This document shows positions 1 through 12,882 of a stretch of DNA of 64,000 nucleotides, in pieces. A program made the position numbers and the translations under genes. The DNA lies in NCBI RefSeq assembly GCF_029168945.1, contig NC_083601.1, positions 32,973,660 through 33,037,659 of the forward strand, in the 5' to 3' direction. The DNA is from Cannabis sativa. Lineage: Eukaryota > Streptophyta > Magnoliopsida > Rosales > Cannabaceae. The notes beneath the pieces are model-generated. The model searched no databases. It had not been told where the DNA came from and worked only from the letters and a program-made list of their open reading frames with translations. Each line of letters opens with the position of its first letter. Position 1 is the first letter of the stretch.

Positions 1-880
1 TTCTTGCAGGTGATCAATCACACCCCAAAATTGAGGAAATCAATTTGACATTGGCTTTATTAGGATCACAAATTTTGTGTACATAATTTTCCTACATCGA
101 TTCTAAACTAGCTTCATTAAAGAATTCTAGCTACACAAAGTGGCTACAAAGTTTATATTGGTGGTCAACTAGAAGAGTTTCTTTAGGTCAGTGTCTTCTG
201 CCAAGTGTTGCTGACGACATACTATCTCGGACTTGTGTAATTACAAACAGCTCATGTACCATGTCAATGGCCAAACATTACCTTTAGAAACCATGCCATC
301 AATGGGGACATGAATTTTGACTTGGACTTTGAAAGAGAAAGGATTTAAAAGATGTCCACACAATATAAGGTCGAAGTTGTATTTCAGAACACCTGCACCT
401 TCACTTAAGAAAGCCATGTAAGTTGTTGCAAAGCAGAATGTGACATGCCTAGGCATTCTGTGCTTGTACAGCTTGTAGCAAGAGCCTCAAGTGTGATATT
501 AATAATAGTCGCAAAATGATTCTGGAAACATGAAATCCCATTTCTTTATGTGTGTCCTAATTATTGTGGTATCAATAGAATCACAAGGACAAGAGCGGGG
601 TCCTTACTCCTTATAACTAATCCCAAAACAAAAGGAATAATCAAGCAAAGAGAGGAAAAGACCAAGAAAAATTGGCAGGCAAGGCAATAGTAAGATGCTG
701 GTAGTGTGCATAGTTATTTATGGCCTCATTTGCGTTGACTTGACATAAATAAGTGTTTGTGTTCAAGTGTCATCAAGGAGAGCACACACTCTTCAGTGGG
801 ACTTCCTATCATTAATGTAAAGTCTATAAGTGTTACTTTCTTCTTAGTTGATTTAAATTACTTATTCTTAACTGCAAGAA
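1..880. other. Unassigned, less AT-rich stretch
   Basis: This stretch is visibly less AT-rich than what follows. The longest reading frame is about 71 residues on the minus strand (241-456), and I do not recognise its translation. It could be the untranslated or intronic end of a host gene lying left of the window, or an old repeat. No conserved motif, splice-bounded exon or terminal repeat is visible. Confidence 0.3.
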
Positions 881-1600
881 ACTAATAAGAAAACACAGAG
901 ATTTACAAGCTTCATCAACCCTAAAAATTCATTTCAGACAACTAGTACTTGGGTTCCCTTAAACCAGGGTAATAACCTTCACTATGCATTAAAAGAATAC
1001 ACTATCCAGTTTCGATTACAATTGTTCAAAAGTAATCTACAAATAATTCATACTACCCTACTGATTTGAACACGAACAAATCAGAAAATCATCTAAGCAT
1101 CCTTAAACTTCAGAAGCCAAGATCCCCTTGCTTCTATGCAGCTGAACTCCCTTCAGCAATGCAATCTGAACTCCCTTCAGACAAACACGATCACTGATTC
1201 TCCTTCAATCCACGAAGATCCAATCAGCTGACCTACAAGAATAACCAGAAAGACAAAGAAGGCAATTTTGCCCTAACAGAGCAAAATTACTAATCAAAGA
1301 AGAAGAGTTAGTTAGTTAAACCTGTAATCCCTGGTTATATACTAACAACTCTAATATAACAAACTTAACAGCTCAGCAATCAAGGAAGGACAACTGTCCA
1401 CGGTTTAGACTTACTAAGCTGACCTGTCAAGATGAGACAAAAGAAAAAACAATTAGATTAAACTATCCACCAAATAGATGACCAGAGCAACACAATTTGC
1501 CACACAGAACATCTGGATCTTACAATTACCACTTTGGCCCTTTGCAAATGCCATCTGCAAGCAACCATTGATGCCAAATTAAATCTCAATTAAGGAATTG
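881..1600 (-). other. Possible LTR remnant (low confidence)
   Basis: The base composition and layout resemble a plant copia LTR read on the minus strand. There is a TATA-like box (TATATAACC in minus orientation, near 1338-1346) followed downstream by a GC-richer leader-like segment. A short internal repeat of AACTCCCTTCAG occurs twice near 1145-1180. I could not find convincing TG...CA ends, a target duplication or a primer-binding site, so this is only a suggestion. Confidence 0.22.
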
Positions 1601-1740
1601 AAAAATGTTAGAAAATCTACTCATAATATTTCACTGTGTCCTCGTTATACAATTAAGAGCAAGGGTTGGAAATGAACCTTTTTTTGTTTTTCAAGATCTC
1701 TTGTTAAAAAGTGGTGTCCTATATTGTGTTCACCAATCAA

Positions 1741-1866
1741 AATTTAACACATTCATTAATTTTTTATTTATAAAAAAATTAAACCTCTAATAAAGTCAAT
1801 AAAAATTTAACACATTCATTAATTTTTTATTTATAAAAAAATTAAACCTCTAATAAAGTCAATAAA
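1741..1866. repeat. Perfect 63-bp tandem duplication
   Basis: Two adjacent 63-bp units, 1741-1803 and 1804-1866, are identical base for base. They start with AATTTAACACATTCATTAAT. Perfect identity in this AT-rich, otherwise unconstrained context indicates a recent duplication. It does not lie in a recognisable gene. Confidence 0.9.
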
Positions 1867-3882
1867 AGTAGTTATCATATTTAATATAAATTAGATTAGT
1901 TGATGTGTCAAACTTTGATAGATTTAACACAGTATGAGACACTAAATTTTAATATGAGATTTTAATTCTTGAGAGGCATATGCAATGTAAGCGTGATAAA
2001 AAAACTTGCATACGTTGCATTTGTTGTTTGAACTATTGCGTTTTATTTATGATACGTATTGTATTTCAGGTATAGTTATAAAAATATGCTGGACTAGATT
2101 AAATTAAATTGAATTATTAGTTAAGATTGGACTAGATTGGATTAATTTTGTACTATATAGCATTTATTTATCTAGTATATAGGACTAAATCTCTCCTACC
2201 AAATTCTTGGAAGATATACTAAGATCTTCAAGGAAGAAGGATCAGATTTCCCCACATCCTTAACCAAAAACATCCATATCTACCTTAGCTGGATCAAACA
2301 TCTTATTCTTCAACTGGATCAGAGTCAAAATCAAAGTAGCAACAATGAAGTGAAACCCAACTATCACCAAAACTTATTATATATGTGAGTATTAATAATT
2401 ATCGTATCACCCAAATTCTTTTAATATTAATTATTTATTCCTATATATACTTGAATTAATTTATTACATCACAAAACCAACCCTATATAGTGCTAGGATA
2501 GTGGCCAGATTTTTTGTTTTTGATTTTTTTTTTTTTTTTGGTAAGAGCTTCTTAAAAGTAATTTTAAGTCGTATGAGAATTAAAAAAATAATAAACATAT
2601 ATGCACAGTTTAAAAACACTTTTGTGAGAAATTGGAATCTTTATGGTAAAAGTATATCTTTCTAGAATTAATGAAAACTGTAAGGAACATAACATTGTAG
2701 TAAAATCATTATTATCTCAACCGAACGGTGCTTTTTGCTTTTTTTTTTCTTTTTTCTTTTTTATTAAACACTTCTACTGTACTTCTATAAAGAAAGAAAC
2801 AGAAAAAGTTCTCTTTAATACAAATTATTTAAACCTAAGTCTAACCAACAATGAAAATTAGAACCAAGCTCTCATCCTAGGCAACATACTTGAGAGCAAT
2901 ACTAATTTATAGACTAACTAATAATATATATTAGCTAGGGAATATACAGTAGCAAAAAAAGTTCAACCAAACTTTTCTAGTCTTAATTCTTTAAGTACTC
3001 ATTCCCATATAGCATGCATGCACTAATATATCTTCCCATTTAATTAAATTAGAGATTCACAACAAAGAAGACAACTATTAATTATACGTACGTGATGAGA
3101 AAAAAAATACATAATTTTAATTATATAAATATATATGGCTTATTTGCGAGATCATATATAATATAAATACCTTTAATAACACTTTTCTACTCATGGACCC
3201 TTGACATATATATAAGCTGCTGTTATAGCTGACTTTCTTAAGTTGTTCCTCAAAACAAAATCAATGACAGCTAAAATTGTTGGAGCAAATTATTATCATT
3301 AAATTCAGTTCCAGATATGTTCGACTCTTATTCACTTCTCAATATTTAACTCGAACATAGTTTGCAATGTATATTTTAGCATATAGTCTATATATATATA
3401 TATACATACCCACACAACATATAAAGTGTTCTATATCATGTAATTACTCTTTTAAAAATTATTAATTATTGTGTAAACATTAATTATATATATCCTAAAT
3501 ATATATATCTAAATAATATTTTCTTTTTAAAGAAATGTGTATAATAAGATGGATCATATCAATCTCATTTAATATATTAATATTTACAACGTGAGAATAT
3601 TTTATTTTTTTGAGAGAAAAGAATATTATATGTGATTTCAAATAATAAGATGGATCATCAAACTCATATAATTATTAATTGGCGTGCTACTGAATCGATC
3701 AGTTTACCAATAAGTCGGTTTTAAATTTGACAAGAACTCTACGGCTACATATACACATAGAAGTGTAGAACCACAGTAATCTCATATATAAATTATTAGC
3801 AATATTGGCATCTTTGCATGCATGCATGCATGTGTTAGAACTAATTATGAATTTATGAATATGCATATAAATATAAATATAT
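1867..3882. other. AT-rich non-coding stretch
   Basis: I see no gene here. The reading frames are short and low in complexity. Simple-sequence patches include T runs near 2520-2540 and a GCATGCATGCATGCATG tract near 3815-3831. Confidence 0.6.
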
Positions 3883-4241
3883 GGGTAAATACTATTTTAG
3901 ACCCTGTATTTTACAAAAATTACCAATAATATTTTGTTTTGTTAAATGATAAAATAGACCATTTATTTTTTTAAATGGTAAAAATAGGACCTGAGCTTAA
4001 ATTTTGAAAATTTTCTTTTTAATATAATCACCTTTAAGACAATTTCTAACACGAACAGATATAGAAAATGTAATTAGTTTTATCATAATATGTCTGTACA
4101 CATTGTTATTAAATTTTATTTTAACAAAAAATTAGTTTAAATTTTTATTTATATAATTTTAAAAAATATGAAATCTATTTTATCATTTAATAAAATAAAA
4201 AATTTAATTAGTACCTTTTTTAAAACACATATGATATACCC
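3883..4241. mobile_element. MITE-like element, family C copy 1
   Basis: The ends are inverted (GGGTAAATAC... at left, ...GATATACCC at right). Internally both arms share TTAAATGATAAAATAGA, about 60-70 bp in from each end, so the element can fold back on itself. A related copy lies at 24522-24894: both contain a GTATTTTACAAAAATTA-like subterminal segment and the block read roughly as AATAGGACCTGAG / AATAGGACTGTGAG. It has no coding capacity. The target duplication at this copy is not clear. The Mutator-like assignment rests on the second copy's 8-bp duplication. Confidence 0.65.
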
Positions 4242-4303
4242 ATTCAAATAAAACATCTAGTCAAGTTGATTCCATGGATATACATAAACGTATAATAAGT
4301 AAG

Positions 4304-5139
4304 GGCCCGTTTGGTACGCAGGATTGGACTGGATTGAACTGAAAAGAATTGGATTGGACTAGACAAGATTGGATTATGCTGAAAGTAATCCTGTGTTTGG
4401 TTTAAGAATAGACTGAACTATTTTATTTATTTCCTTTTAGAAAAAAAAATAAATTAAATAAAAATATATAATAATAAATTAAAATTAAAATATATAATAA
4501 TAAATAAATATAAATAAATAATTCGTAGCAAAAAAAATAATATATCATATACAATTAAGAATATATCATAAATATATAATAAAATATTTTGTCATATTTT
4601 TATTCAATAAATAATTAAAATACTTGAATAATATTTAATTGTTTATCTTAAACACTAATTTAATCACTAATTTAATACAAAAATTAATTTTTTAAAATAT
4701 TTATATAAATTTTTTAGTAATTTAAAAATAATATATAATTTTATTGTCATATTTTTTTCTTAGAATCAATTTAAGTAACTATTATTTAATTAATAATATT
4801 CTAAATTTTAAAAACTTATGTATAATAATTCAAAATTATACATTTTTACTAATTTTAATGAATAAGTTTTTGATAAAAAAAAATGTATAAATAAATGTGC
4901 GATAATTATTTTCTTTAAATTCTTATTAAATTTAAAATATATTAATAAAATTTAAATTAAAAAAACGATAAAAAAAAAAAATCTCACCTGCATGGGATTA
5001 TTTATCCCATCCAGCAGGATGGGATAAATAATCCCAATGAGGTTAACTGGATTAGTTATCCAGACTTCTAACATGCTCAAACACTGGATTGGATAAATTA
5101 ACTTGTCTAATCTAATCCAGTTCTGCGTACCAAACAAAT
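4304..5139. mobile_element. Non-autonomous TIR transposon (PIF/Harbinger- or hAT-like ends)
   Basis: The left end reads GGGCCCGTTTGGTACGCA and the right end carries TGCGTACCAAAC, giving at least 11-12 bp of inverted terminal match. The subterminal parts of both ends are rich in variants of GGATTGGACTGGATT. The 830-bp interior is almost pure A/T with no coding capacity. A TAA/TTA-type target duplication is possible but not certain because the right edge has diverged. A perfect hairpin lies near the right end (4993-5036). Confidence 0.6.
4993..5036. repeat. Perfect 20-bp inverted repeat with 4-nt loop
   Basis: The arm TGGGATTATTTATCCCATCC (4993-5012) is followed by the loop AGCA and an exact reverse complement (5017-5036). 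It lies about 100 bp inside the right end of the surrounding transposon. The arm itself contains the inner inverted repeat GGGATTATTTATCCC. Confidence 0.92.
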
Positions 5140-5458
5140 ATTATGCACGTGATTGACGTATATATAAATTGGTGGCTATTATTAGATTAACATTTAAAAC
5201 TATAAAAGAATTCTTAATTTATTATTGTGGTGAGCTCCCAACTAACACCAACCGCCTCACCCTTAATAAGCCATATCTTCATCACTCATAGATTGCTTAT
5301 TTTGTAAGTACCATATAACTATGTATAAATATATATACATTTTTATTGCATGGTCCAAACTCCAACTCATCGTACCATAATTTGTCGGCACCTACAAACC
5401 AACTTGTATAAAAATATGTATATATATATAGATATAAATATATATATAATAACAATAA

Positions 5459-5745
5459 GTTAGACATATAATTTTAATAAAAAAAAGTAACAATAAAAAT
5501 TATTTATCTTATAATTTTGTTATAATCGTATTTTTTTTAGCCATTAAATGTTAATTCAAAAACACAGCAACATATTATTAGATTATATATTAAATAAGTT
5601 AAAAAAATATGTCGCTGCGTGTTTTTGAGCTCACACTTAAAAGACTTAATTGATACTAAATAACCAAAAATTAATACGATTACAACAAAATTATAAAATA
5701 ATGTACTTTTACTATCACTTTTTTAAGTAGGATCATATATGTAAC
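5459..5745. mobile_element. Small foldback MITE-like element
   Basis: Two imperfect arms, about 5459-5586 and 5606-5745, are inverted copies of each other. Paired blocks include TTATAATTTTGTTATAATCG against CGATTACAACAAAATTATAA, and AAAAACACAGCAACATATT against AATATGTCGCTGCGTGTTTTT. The ends read GTTAGACATAT and, inverted, GTTACATATAT. No coding capacity and no certain target duplication. Confidence 0.65.
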
Positions 5746-7135
5746 AATTATAAATGTTAAAAAGGTTTCGTTTCAAATATCATTATATTATATCATGAAT
5801 ACAGTACATATATATATATTTATGAAAAATTTACATGTGAAATTTTTTTAAAAATTACAAAATACATTAACACAATTTTTTTTTTTCATATTTTTACTCT
5901 TTGAATTTTTTATTTATAAAAATATCTTTTCAGTAAAAATAAAAAATTATTTTTTATTATTTTTTAATTTATTTATAGTTGTTATGATGTTTTTTTATAT
6001 ATATATAGTTTATTTATAGTTGTCGTGAGTTGATTTCTCTTTGTTTTTAGTTATTTTTAATTTTTGTTGAACAACGTATATTTTTATAATTTTAAAATTT
6101 TACAAACATAATTTTATAATTAAAAATTTTAAGTCATAAAATTATATATAAAAAAAAAGTATTTTAAAAATTCCCTTTATTTATTACAACTATAAAGATT
6201 ATTATTTTATATCATTTCATACTTTTTTTTTTCTTCCTTTAATTGCTATTTATTCTTTCCTCAAACTATGGGCAGGTCGATTATTTAATTGATACAAATT
6301 GATGTGGAGTATCATGTGGAATTAATAGTGATAATAAAGTGAGTAAGACAATTCTTAATTGGTGTTTAAAGTTTATATTAATTCCACCGGCGGATGAGGG
6401 CTGCGACTGGCTGGGGAATGGGGGCACACTAATAAATGCAGTTGATTAGCAATATTCCATTTCTAAACCAATTTATTGTAATTAATATATACTACTCTCA
6501 AACCTATCAACACATAAAATTTTCAGAATTTTTATTCAATACCACTTGGTGCCAATTATTATTATTAACAACATGTAGATACTAAAACAGAGTTCTGTTG
6601 ACATTTTAAAGTGTCCAACACTCATATATAGTGATGTGGTATATATATGACATGATAACCGTTATGCCAATTAACAACATGTACATACTAAAGAAGTATT
6701 GTTATATAGTATTTTTTATAATTATTTTATCAAATTAAAATATAGGTGAACAGTGAAATATACAAATGGGAATACGTTACTTTTTATGATATCTCTAATG
6801 AAGACGTCACCTAGAGTTAAAATATGATCATTTAATAATAAAAAATATGTTTTGTGTCAAAATATAATGTAAATTTGTCACATAAATTGTAACAAATTTA
6901 ACACAATATATTTGTTATAAATTAATATAAAATTGTATCATCATAAATGTATAATTTTATTATTTATTTTTATGTCACTTTTTATTATTTTATTAGTATA
7001 TTTTTTTCAAAAATATTAGTATATATTTAGTCATATAGCATCAATTATGGACTATTTATATTTTAATTTTATTGTTTGACTTAATAAAATTAATGATAAA
7101 AAATTATTATTTTTATATTTTTAATAAAAATATTT
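5746..7135. other. AT-rich non-coding stretch
   Basis: No gene or element boundary could be supported. A short GC-richer patch (about 6380-6430) contains no open frame of note. The last five bases before the copia element (AATTT, 7136-7140) are its target duplication. Confidence 0.6.
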
Positions 7136-7140
7136 AATTT

Positions 7141-7361
7141 TGAAGGAGTTGAGCAGAGAAAGAAAAGAGAAGAACAGAGTTTGTTCAATGCAGAGAGAAA
7201 AATGCAGAAAAGTTCAATTCTATTAATGATCAACTGAGAGTTTATATACACAGCAATTACAACAGAACCAAACTAAAAATAACAAGAAAAGCTAACAAAC
7301 AAAGTAACAAAAATAACTAATACAATACTAACCAACTGTCAGAACAGTTAGTTAGTTAACA
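7141..7361 (-). repeat. 3' LTR of the copia element
   Basis: This 221-bp repeat begins TGTTAAC and ends CTCCTTCA in element orientation. It differs from the 5' LTR at three substitutions. The polyprotein stop codon (7352-7354) falls within the first bases of this LTR, so the reading frame runs through the polypurine tract into the repeat. Confidence 0.97.
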
Positions 7362-10300
7362 TCCCCCCTCAAACGAAAAGGGGAAGACACAACTTTGAGT
7401 TTGGTTTTCAAATAATGAAATCTGTCGTCTTTAGGCAAAGATTTGGTCAAGATGTTAGCAACTTGATCCACAGAAGGAACATATCGAACCGAGACTTCAT
7501 TATTTAGAATCTGATCACGCACAAAATGTTGGTCAATTTCAATGTGTTTGCAACGAGCATGGAAGACAGGGTTGGCAGCAAGAGCTGCAGCCCCTTGATT
7601 GTCAACCCAGATGATGGGAACATCGGCTAAAGTCACCTGTAATTCAGTAAAAAGTGACTGAAACCACTTCAGTTCAGCTGCTGTGTTGGCCAAGGCACGA
7701 AAGTCAGACTCAGTGGATGATCGAGCCACGACAGGCTGTTTCTTAGCAGACCAAGAGATGAGATTTGGACCAAGAAAGACAGCGTAGCCTCCGGTAGAAT
7801 GTCGATCATCAGGGCAACTTGCCCAATCAGCATCAGAATACGCTTCAATAGACAATCTCGTTGCTGGTGTGAGCTGCAGGCCGTGAGAGATGGTGCCTTT
7901 TAAGTATCTCAGCAATCGTTTACATGCTTCCCAATGAACCACAGTAGGAGCATGAATAAATTGAGATAATTGTTGATAATAAATGCTACATCGGGCCTTG
8001 TTAAGGTCAAATACTGTAATGCCCCAAGTGTGCTACGGTAGAGAGTTTTGTCCTCAAATGGTAGACCCTCTGTTAAAGCCAATTTATGAGCACTACTTGT
8101 AGGATTTGAGCAAGCTTTTGCACCATCTAACTGAACCTTTACAAGAAGGTCAGTTATGTACTTGCTTTGAGACAAGTACATAGTATCATTGTCTCTATGA
8201 ATTTCAACACCTAGAAAGTAGTGAACTGCCCCCATGTCTTTAAGTGAAAAAATAGCATTTAGATGAGTAATAAGCTGCTGAATGAGAGTAGGATTAGGCC
8301 CGGTTATTAGAATATCATCTACATATACAAGGAGAATAATTTGAGTGGAACCCGAGCCATATATGAACAATGATGTGTCAGCCTTTGAAGCTTTAAAACC
8401 CCAACCGAATAAGGTGTTTTTGAGTTTGTCATTCCAAGCCCTTGGTGCCTGCTTCAATCCATATATAGCCTTGTTCAATTTACATACATGATTAGGATAG
8501 AGAGGATCTTCAAAGCCCTTAGGTTGAATCATATAAACTGTCTCACTCAAGTCTCCATAAAGAAAGGCATTGGAGACATCAAGCTGCCTTACTTCCCACT
8601 GATATGTTACTGCTAGAGTAAGAATTAATCTAACAGTAACTGGTTTTACCACAGGGCTAAAAGTCTCTGCAAAATCGATCCCTGGCTGTTGTAAATATCC
8701 ACGTGCAACAAGTCGAGATTTGCATTTGTCTAAGGTTCCATCAGCATTTAATTTCACTCTATAAACCCATTTGTTATCAATTAAAATCATATGAGACTCA
8801 TAGGGCACAAGAGTCCAAGTACCTTGAGCTTTGAGAGCTTTGATTTCAGTTGACATGGAACCATTCCAAACTGGATCACGAAGGGCAGATTTGAGAGATT
8901 TAGGCTCTCTAGGCAGTTTGTATTCTGGCAGCCTATGTTTAGTTGCAAGATAGGCTTTTGGCTTATAAATGCCTCTCATAGACCGAGTGATCATGGAGTG
9001 AGTACGAGGGAGATTACTAGCAGGCGATGCAGAAAATGTATTGTCACTATTAGTTACTGGTGCAGGCAAGGTAGAGACCGATGTGGAAGAAGAGACAGAT
9101 TGAAGGTCATGAGTATTAGAGTGAGCAGGCAAGATAGCAGTATCTACATTAGCAGTAGGCACACAAATTGCAGCAGTGTCTATAGTTTCACGAGTACCAG
9201 TATCTATATTAGCAGTATGTTCAGTTGCAGTGGCTATATTAGCATGATTCCCAGACTGTTCAATAGCAGTATCCACACTAGGCATTGCAATAGGCTCAGG
9301 GACAGGATTAGTAGCAATATTATGAGCTCCAGTAACAAATTGCATAGTAGAATATAATGGGGCCTCAGAAGTTACCTTGGATGAAGGGGCAGAAGTCTTG
9401 AAGGCAGGAAAAGAAAGCTCATCAAAGACAACATTTCTAGCAATAAAAATTCTTCCAGCAGCATTTTCACACAAATAACCTTTGTGTTTTGGAGAGTATC
9501 CTAGAAAAATACACTCTTCAGACCTATACTCAAGTTTGTGATGATGATAGGGTCTCAAATGTGGATAGCAAGCACAACCAAATGGTTTGAAAACACTATA
9601 ATCAGGTTGCTCATTGAATAGACATTCATAGGGACTAAGATTGTCAAGAACTGGGGTAGGCATTCGATTAATGGAATGAGTGGCACACTGAAATGCATAC
9701 CACCAATAAGAAAGATCAAGATTAGCTTGAGCTAGAAGAGTTAAACCAGTTTCAGTAATGTGTCTATGCTTTCTTTCAACCCTACCATTTTGAGCATGAC
9801 TATGAGGACAAGGTTGTTTGAAAACTATGCCTTGGTCATTTAGAAATTTTTCAAAAGGCCTATACTCCCCTCCCCCATCAGCTTGAACAGCTTTAATTGG
9901 TAAATTAAACTGTTTTTCAACAAGACTTTTAAACCTAATAAAAGTGTCAAAAGCTTGAGATTTCATAGTGAGAGGAAAGATCCAAGAAAACCTACTATAA
10001 TCATCAACAAAAACGATATAGTATTTGTAGTTTTCTTTGGAGGGAACATGAGAAGGTCCCCAAAGATCCGTGTGAACCAAAGCAAGAGGTTGATTAGCTC
10101 TAGATTGAGATAAAGGATACGACAGTCTATGATTTTTGCCAAGTTGACAAGCCTTACAAAATTCCAGATTTTTAAGAGGGCATGGGATATTAATTTTGTG
10201 CAAAATTTTGCTAAGTGTTTGGAAAGAGGGATGACCAAGTTTCTTGTGCCAATTATTAATATCTTTAGTAGTGTGAGACAATAAGACAGTAGGATTTGGA

Positions 10301-11859
10301 ACACAAGAGTAAGCAAAACAAGATTCTTTATTACTTTGCTTAGTACAAGAGGAAGAATCAACATTAGTACAATAGTGATTACAACACTTAGACTGATTTA
10401 ACAAAGGCTGAGATGAAATGTCTGAAGTGGCCAAATGCACCTGCAGAGCAGTGGTAGAAAGACTAGAGCTATCATCTCCAAGGTGATAAAGCCCATCTTT
10501 GATTTTCCCTTTAAGCAAGACTGCCCCTATTTCCTTGTCCTTAACAAAACAACAAGTTTTATGAAATTCCAAGAAAACATCATTGTCATGAGTTAGTTTA
10601 GAAACACTAACTAGATTCTTAGTTATTGAAGGAATGTGCAAGACAGATTTAAGATTTAAAGATTGAGAATTAGAGGAGAGGGAAGTTGTACCAATGTTAG
10701 AAATTAGCAATTTCTTACCATTAGCAACAATAACTGTCTCATTACCAGCAAAGGGAGTAGCCGACTCAAGATTATCAAGAGATTGAGCAATATGATTGGT
10801 TGCACCAGAATCCACATACCATCCAACATCATCTCCAAAATCAGGTACAGATTGAGCAACAAAAGCCTGAGGATCATACTCGAAACTCTGTTCAGTGAGA
10901 TTAACCTGAGGCTGAGCAGCAGAAGCCTTAGGTGTAACCCAATTTCTATCAAAACGATAGTGGCATGTGGCAGCATTGTGCCCAAACTTCATACAGACTT
11001 GGCACAAGGGTCTGTTATTATTGATAGGCCTGGAGTTATTTGTCCGATTGAAGAACCTGGAGGAGTTTTCAGAACCTTGTCCCTTTGTAGAACTATTAAA
11101 GAACCTGTATTGACCATTTCTTGAACCAACAGAGAGATTTGCTGCCATTTTTGCAGAAAGATCCAGCACAGATGAATGTTTTTCCAGTCGAGCCTCATGG
11201 GACATCAAAAGAGCTTGGACTTCTTCAAGGGAAAGAGTATCACTTCGAGAGGTGATGCTGGAAACCACAGAATCGAACTCGGGACCAAGTCCATTGAGAA
11301 GATGTAAAACAAGATCAAAGTCATGAACGGGTTGACCCGCAATAGCCAAAGAATCACAGATAGATTTGATCTTATCAACATAATCTGAAATGGACATGTT
11401 ACCTTTCTGCAGATTCGTTAGTTGACTCTTAAGTTGAAGGAGTCTTGCTTTAGATTGGCTAGCAAATTTCTGCTCCAAGACTCGCCAGACCAAATTCGAT
11501 GTATTGTAACATGCCACAGTAGCCAAGATTCCTTCTGTCATGGATGATCAAAGCCAAGACAATAGTAATTGATCTTTACGCCTCCACTGCAAGAACTGCA
11601 GATTTTCACCACCATTGACGAGTTTTTCCGGAGGAGCTTCATTGCTGAAAAGAAGATTGTCGAGGTCATGACCTATAACAGTAGGAACTACTTGCGATTT
11701 CCAGGAGAGAAAGTTCGTGCGATTGAGTTTCAGTGTCAAGGAAGCTGTCAAAGAATTTGAAAATGGATTCCATGGTGGTGTTGTCGAGGAGGACTGAGCA
11801 GGCACCACACCAGGATCTGAACCTCCAGCTTGAGACGAGTGGTCACCGGAGGAAGCCAT
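7352..11859 (-). pseudogene. copia Gag-Pol polyprotein, one stop and one frameshift
   Basis: The reading frame starts at ATG 11859 (MASSGDHSS). A TGA at 11548-11550 interrupts it in Gag after 103 codons, and the same frame then stays open to 7909. The domains follow in order: Gag; a CCHC zinc knuckle (C-x2-C-x4-H-x4-C, about 10967-11010); an aspartic protease with DSGA (10801-10812); a GAG-pre-integrase HHCC region; the integrase core (HTDLWGP near 10060, GRVERKHRH near 9775); reverse transcriptase with YVDDI (about 8312-8328); and RNase H with SDADWAS. A single-base loss near 7968-7974 shifts the frame between reverse transcriptase and RNase H. RNase H continues open to the stop at 7352. Apart from these two lesions the frame is fully open, consistent with recent inactivation. 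The product would normally assemble cytoplasmic virus-like particles and copy the element RNA. Confidence 0.95.
7362..7370 (-). other. Polypurine tract
   Basis: GAGGGGGGA in element orientation lies immediately upstream of the 3' LTR. This is the expected position for plus-strand DNA priming. It also codes the last residues of the polyprotein. Confidence 0.9.
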
Positions 11860-11870
11860 TGACGCAAGTC

Positions 11871-11886
11871 AAGGGCTCTGATACCA
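11871..11886 (-). other. Primer-binding site (initiator Met-tRNA type)
   Basis: In element orientation the sequence next to the 5' LTR reads TGGTATCAGAGCCCTT. It begins directly at the LTR edge. TGGTATCAGAGC is the classic plant copia primer-binding site, complementary to the 3' end of initiator methionine tRNA. Confidence 0.93.
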
Positions 11887-12107
11887 TGAAGGAGTTGAGC
11901 AGAGAAAGAAAAGAGAAGAACAGAGTTTGTTCAATGCAGAGAGAAAAATGCAGAAAAGTTCAATTCTATTAATGATCAACTGAGAGTTTATATACACAGC
12001 AATTACAACAGAACCAAACTAAAAATATCAAGAAAAGCTAACAAACAAAGTAACAGAAATAACTAATACAATACTAACCAACTGTGAGAACAGTTAGTTA
12101 GTTAACA
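11887..12107 (-). repeat. 5' LTR of the copia element
   Basis: 221 bp, TG...CA, with a TATATAAA promoter box in element orientation near 11985-11994. It differs from the 3' LTR only at three substitutions. The flanking AATTT (12108-12112) is the target duplication. Confidence 0.97.
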
Positions 12108-12420
12108 AATTTTACATCAAATTTTACGATATAAATTTACTGGTTGAATTAAATATTATGAGTTCATATATATTTACATTTATATATATATAAATATATA
12201 TAAATATATATAAATATATATTAAACCATGTAACAAGTCAATAAATTCACCATTCATGTATAGCATTTTTCATATTGTGTGTATAATAATTACTGAAAAA
12301 TCAATGGAAAATTTGATTTTCTATACTTAAAAAATCTTAATATTTTATTTTTAAACCAATACATTTCAAACTAAGAAAAATATGACACTTTTATCTAAAA
12401 CCTAGAAATACCCCTCTCAT

Positions 12421-12617
<197 letters not shown>

Positions 12618-12840
12618 TCTGTCTGAAATCAAAAAAAAAAAAAACATACTGGTCCGATGGTCGGACCATGGGGTCCGAATGGTCCGACCATTGGACCGAT
12701 TTTTTTATTTTTTTATTTTTTTTTGCGATTTCAGAGAGAGGAAAAGAGAGTGGGGCTGAGGGGGTGCGAAGTTTGGGTGGTCCGAGAGAGGGGGGCTGGG
12801 TCGAGGGTGTTGGTGCGGGTGGTCAGAGGTGGTGGTGAGG

Positions 12841-12882
12841 GTCGGAGGTCGGAGGTCGGAGGTCGGAGGTCGGAGGTCGGAG
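12841..12882. repeat. 7-bp minisatellite, six units
   Basis: Six perfect copies of GTCGGAG lie in the right arm of the foldback element. They are flanked by a direct repeat of GGTGGTGGTGAGGGT type. Confidence 0.9.

Larger units (their letters stand above)
7141..12107 (-). mobile_element. Complete Ty1/copia LTR retrotransposon
   Basis: The element is 4967 bp and read on the minus strand. It has two 221-bp LTRs (TG...CA), a primer-binding site complementary to initiator Met-tRNA, a polypurine tract, and gag, protease, integrase, reverse transcriptase and RNase H in the copia order. A 5-bp target duplication, AATTT, flanks it (7136-7140 and 12108-12112). The LTRs differ at three positions (about 1.4%), so the insertion is fairly recent. 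Compact size and short LTRs suggest an Ale/Retrofit-type lineage, which is inference only. One in-frame stop and one frameshift in the polyprotein make this copy unable to encode a full product. Confidence 0.97.

Noticed and set aside
241..456. 71-residue minus-strand frame as a host gene
   Set aside because: No recognisable motif, no splice or promoter support. Kept only as part of an unassigned region.
8935..9357. Plus-strand frame of 140 residues
   Set aside because: Antisense shadow of the copia polyprotein linker between integrase and reverse transcriptase.
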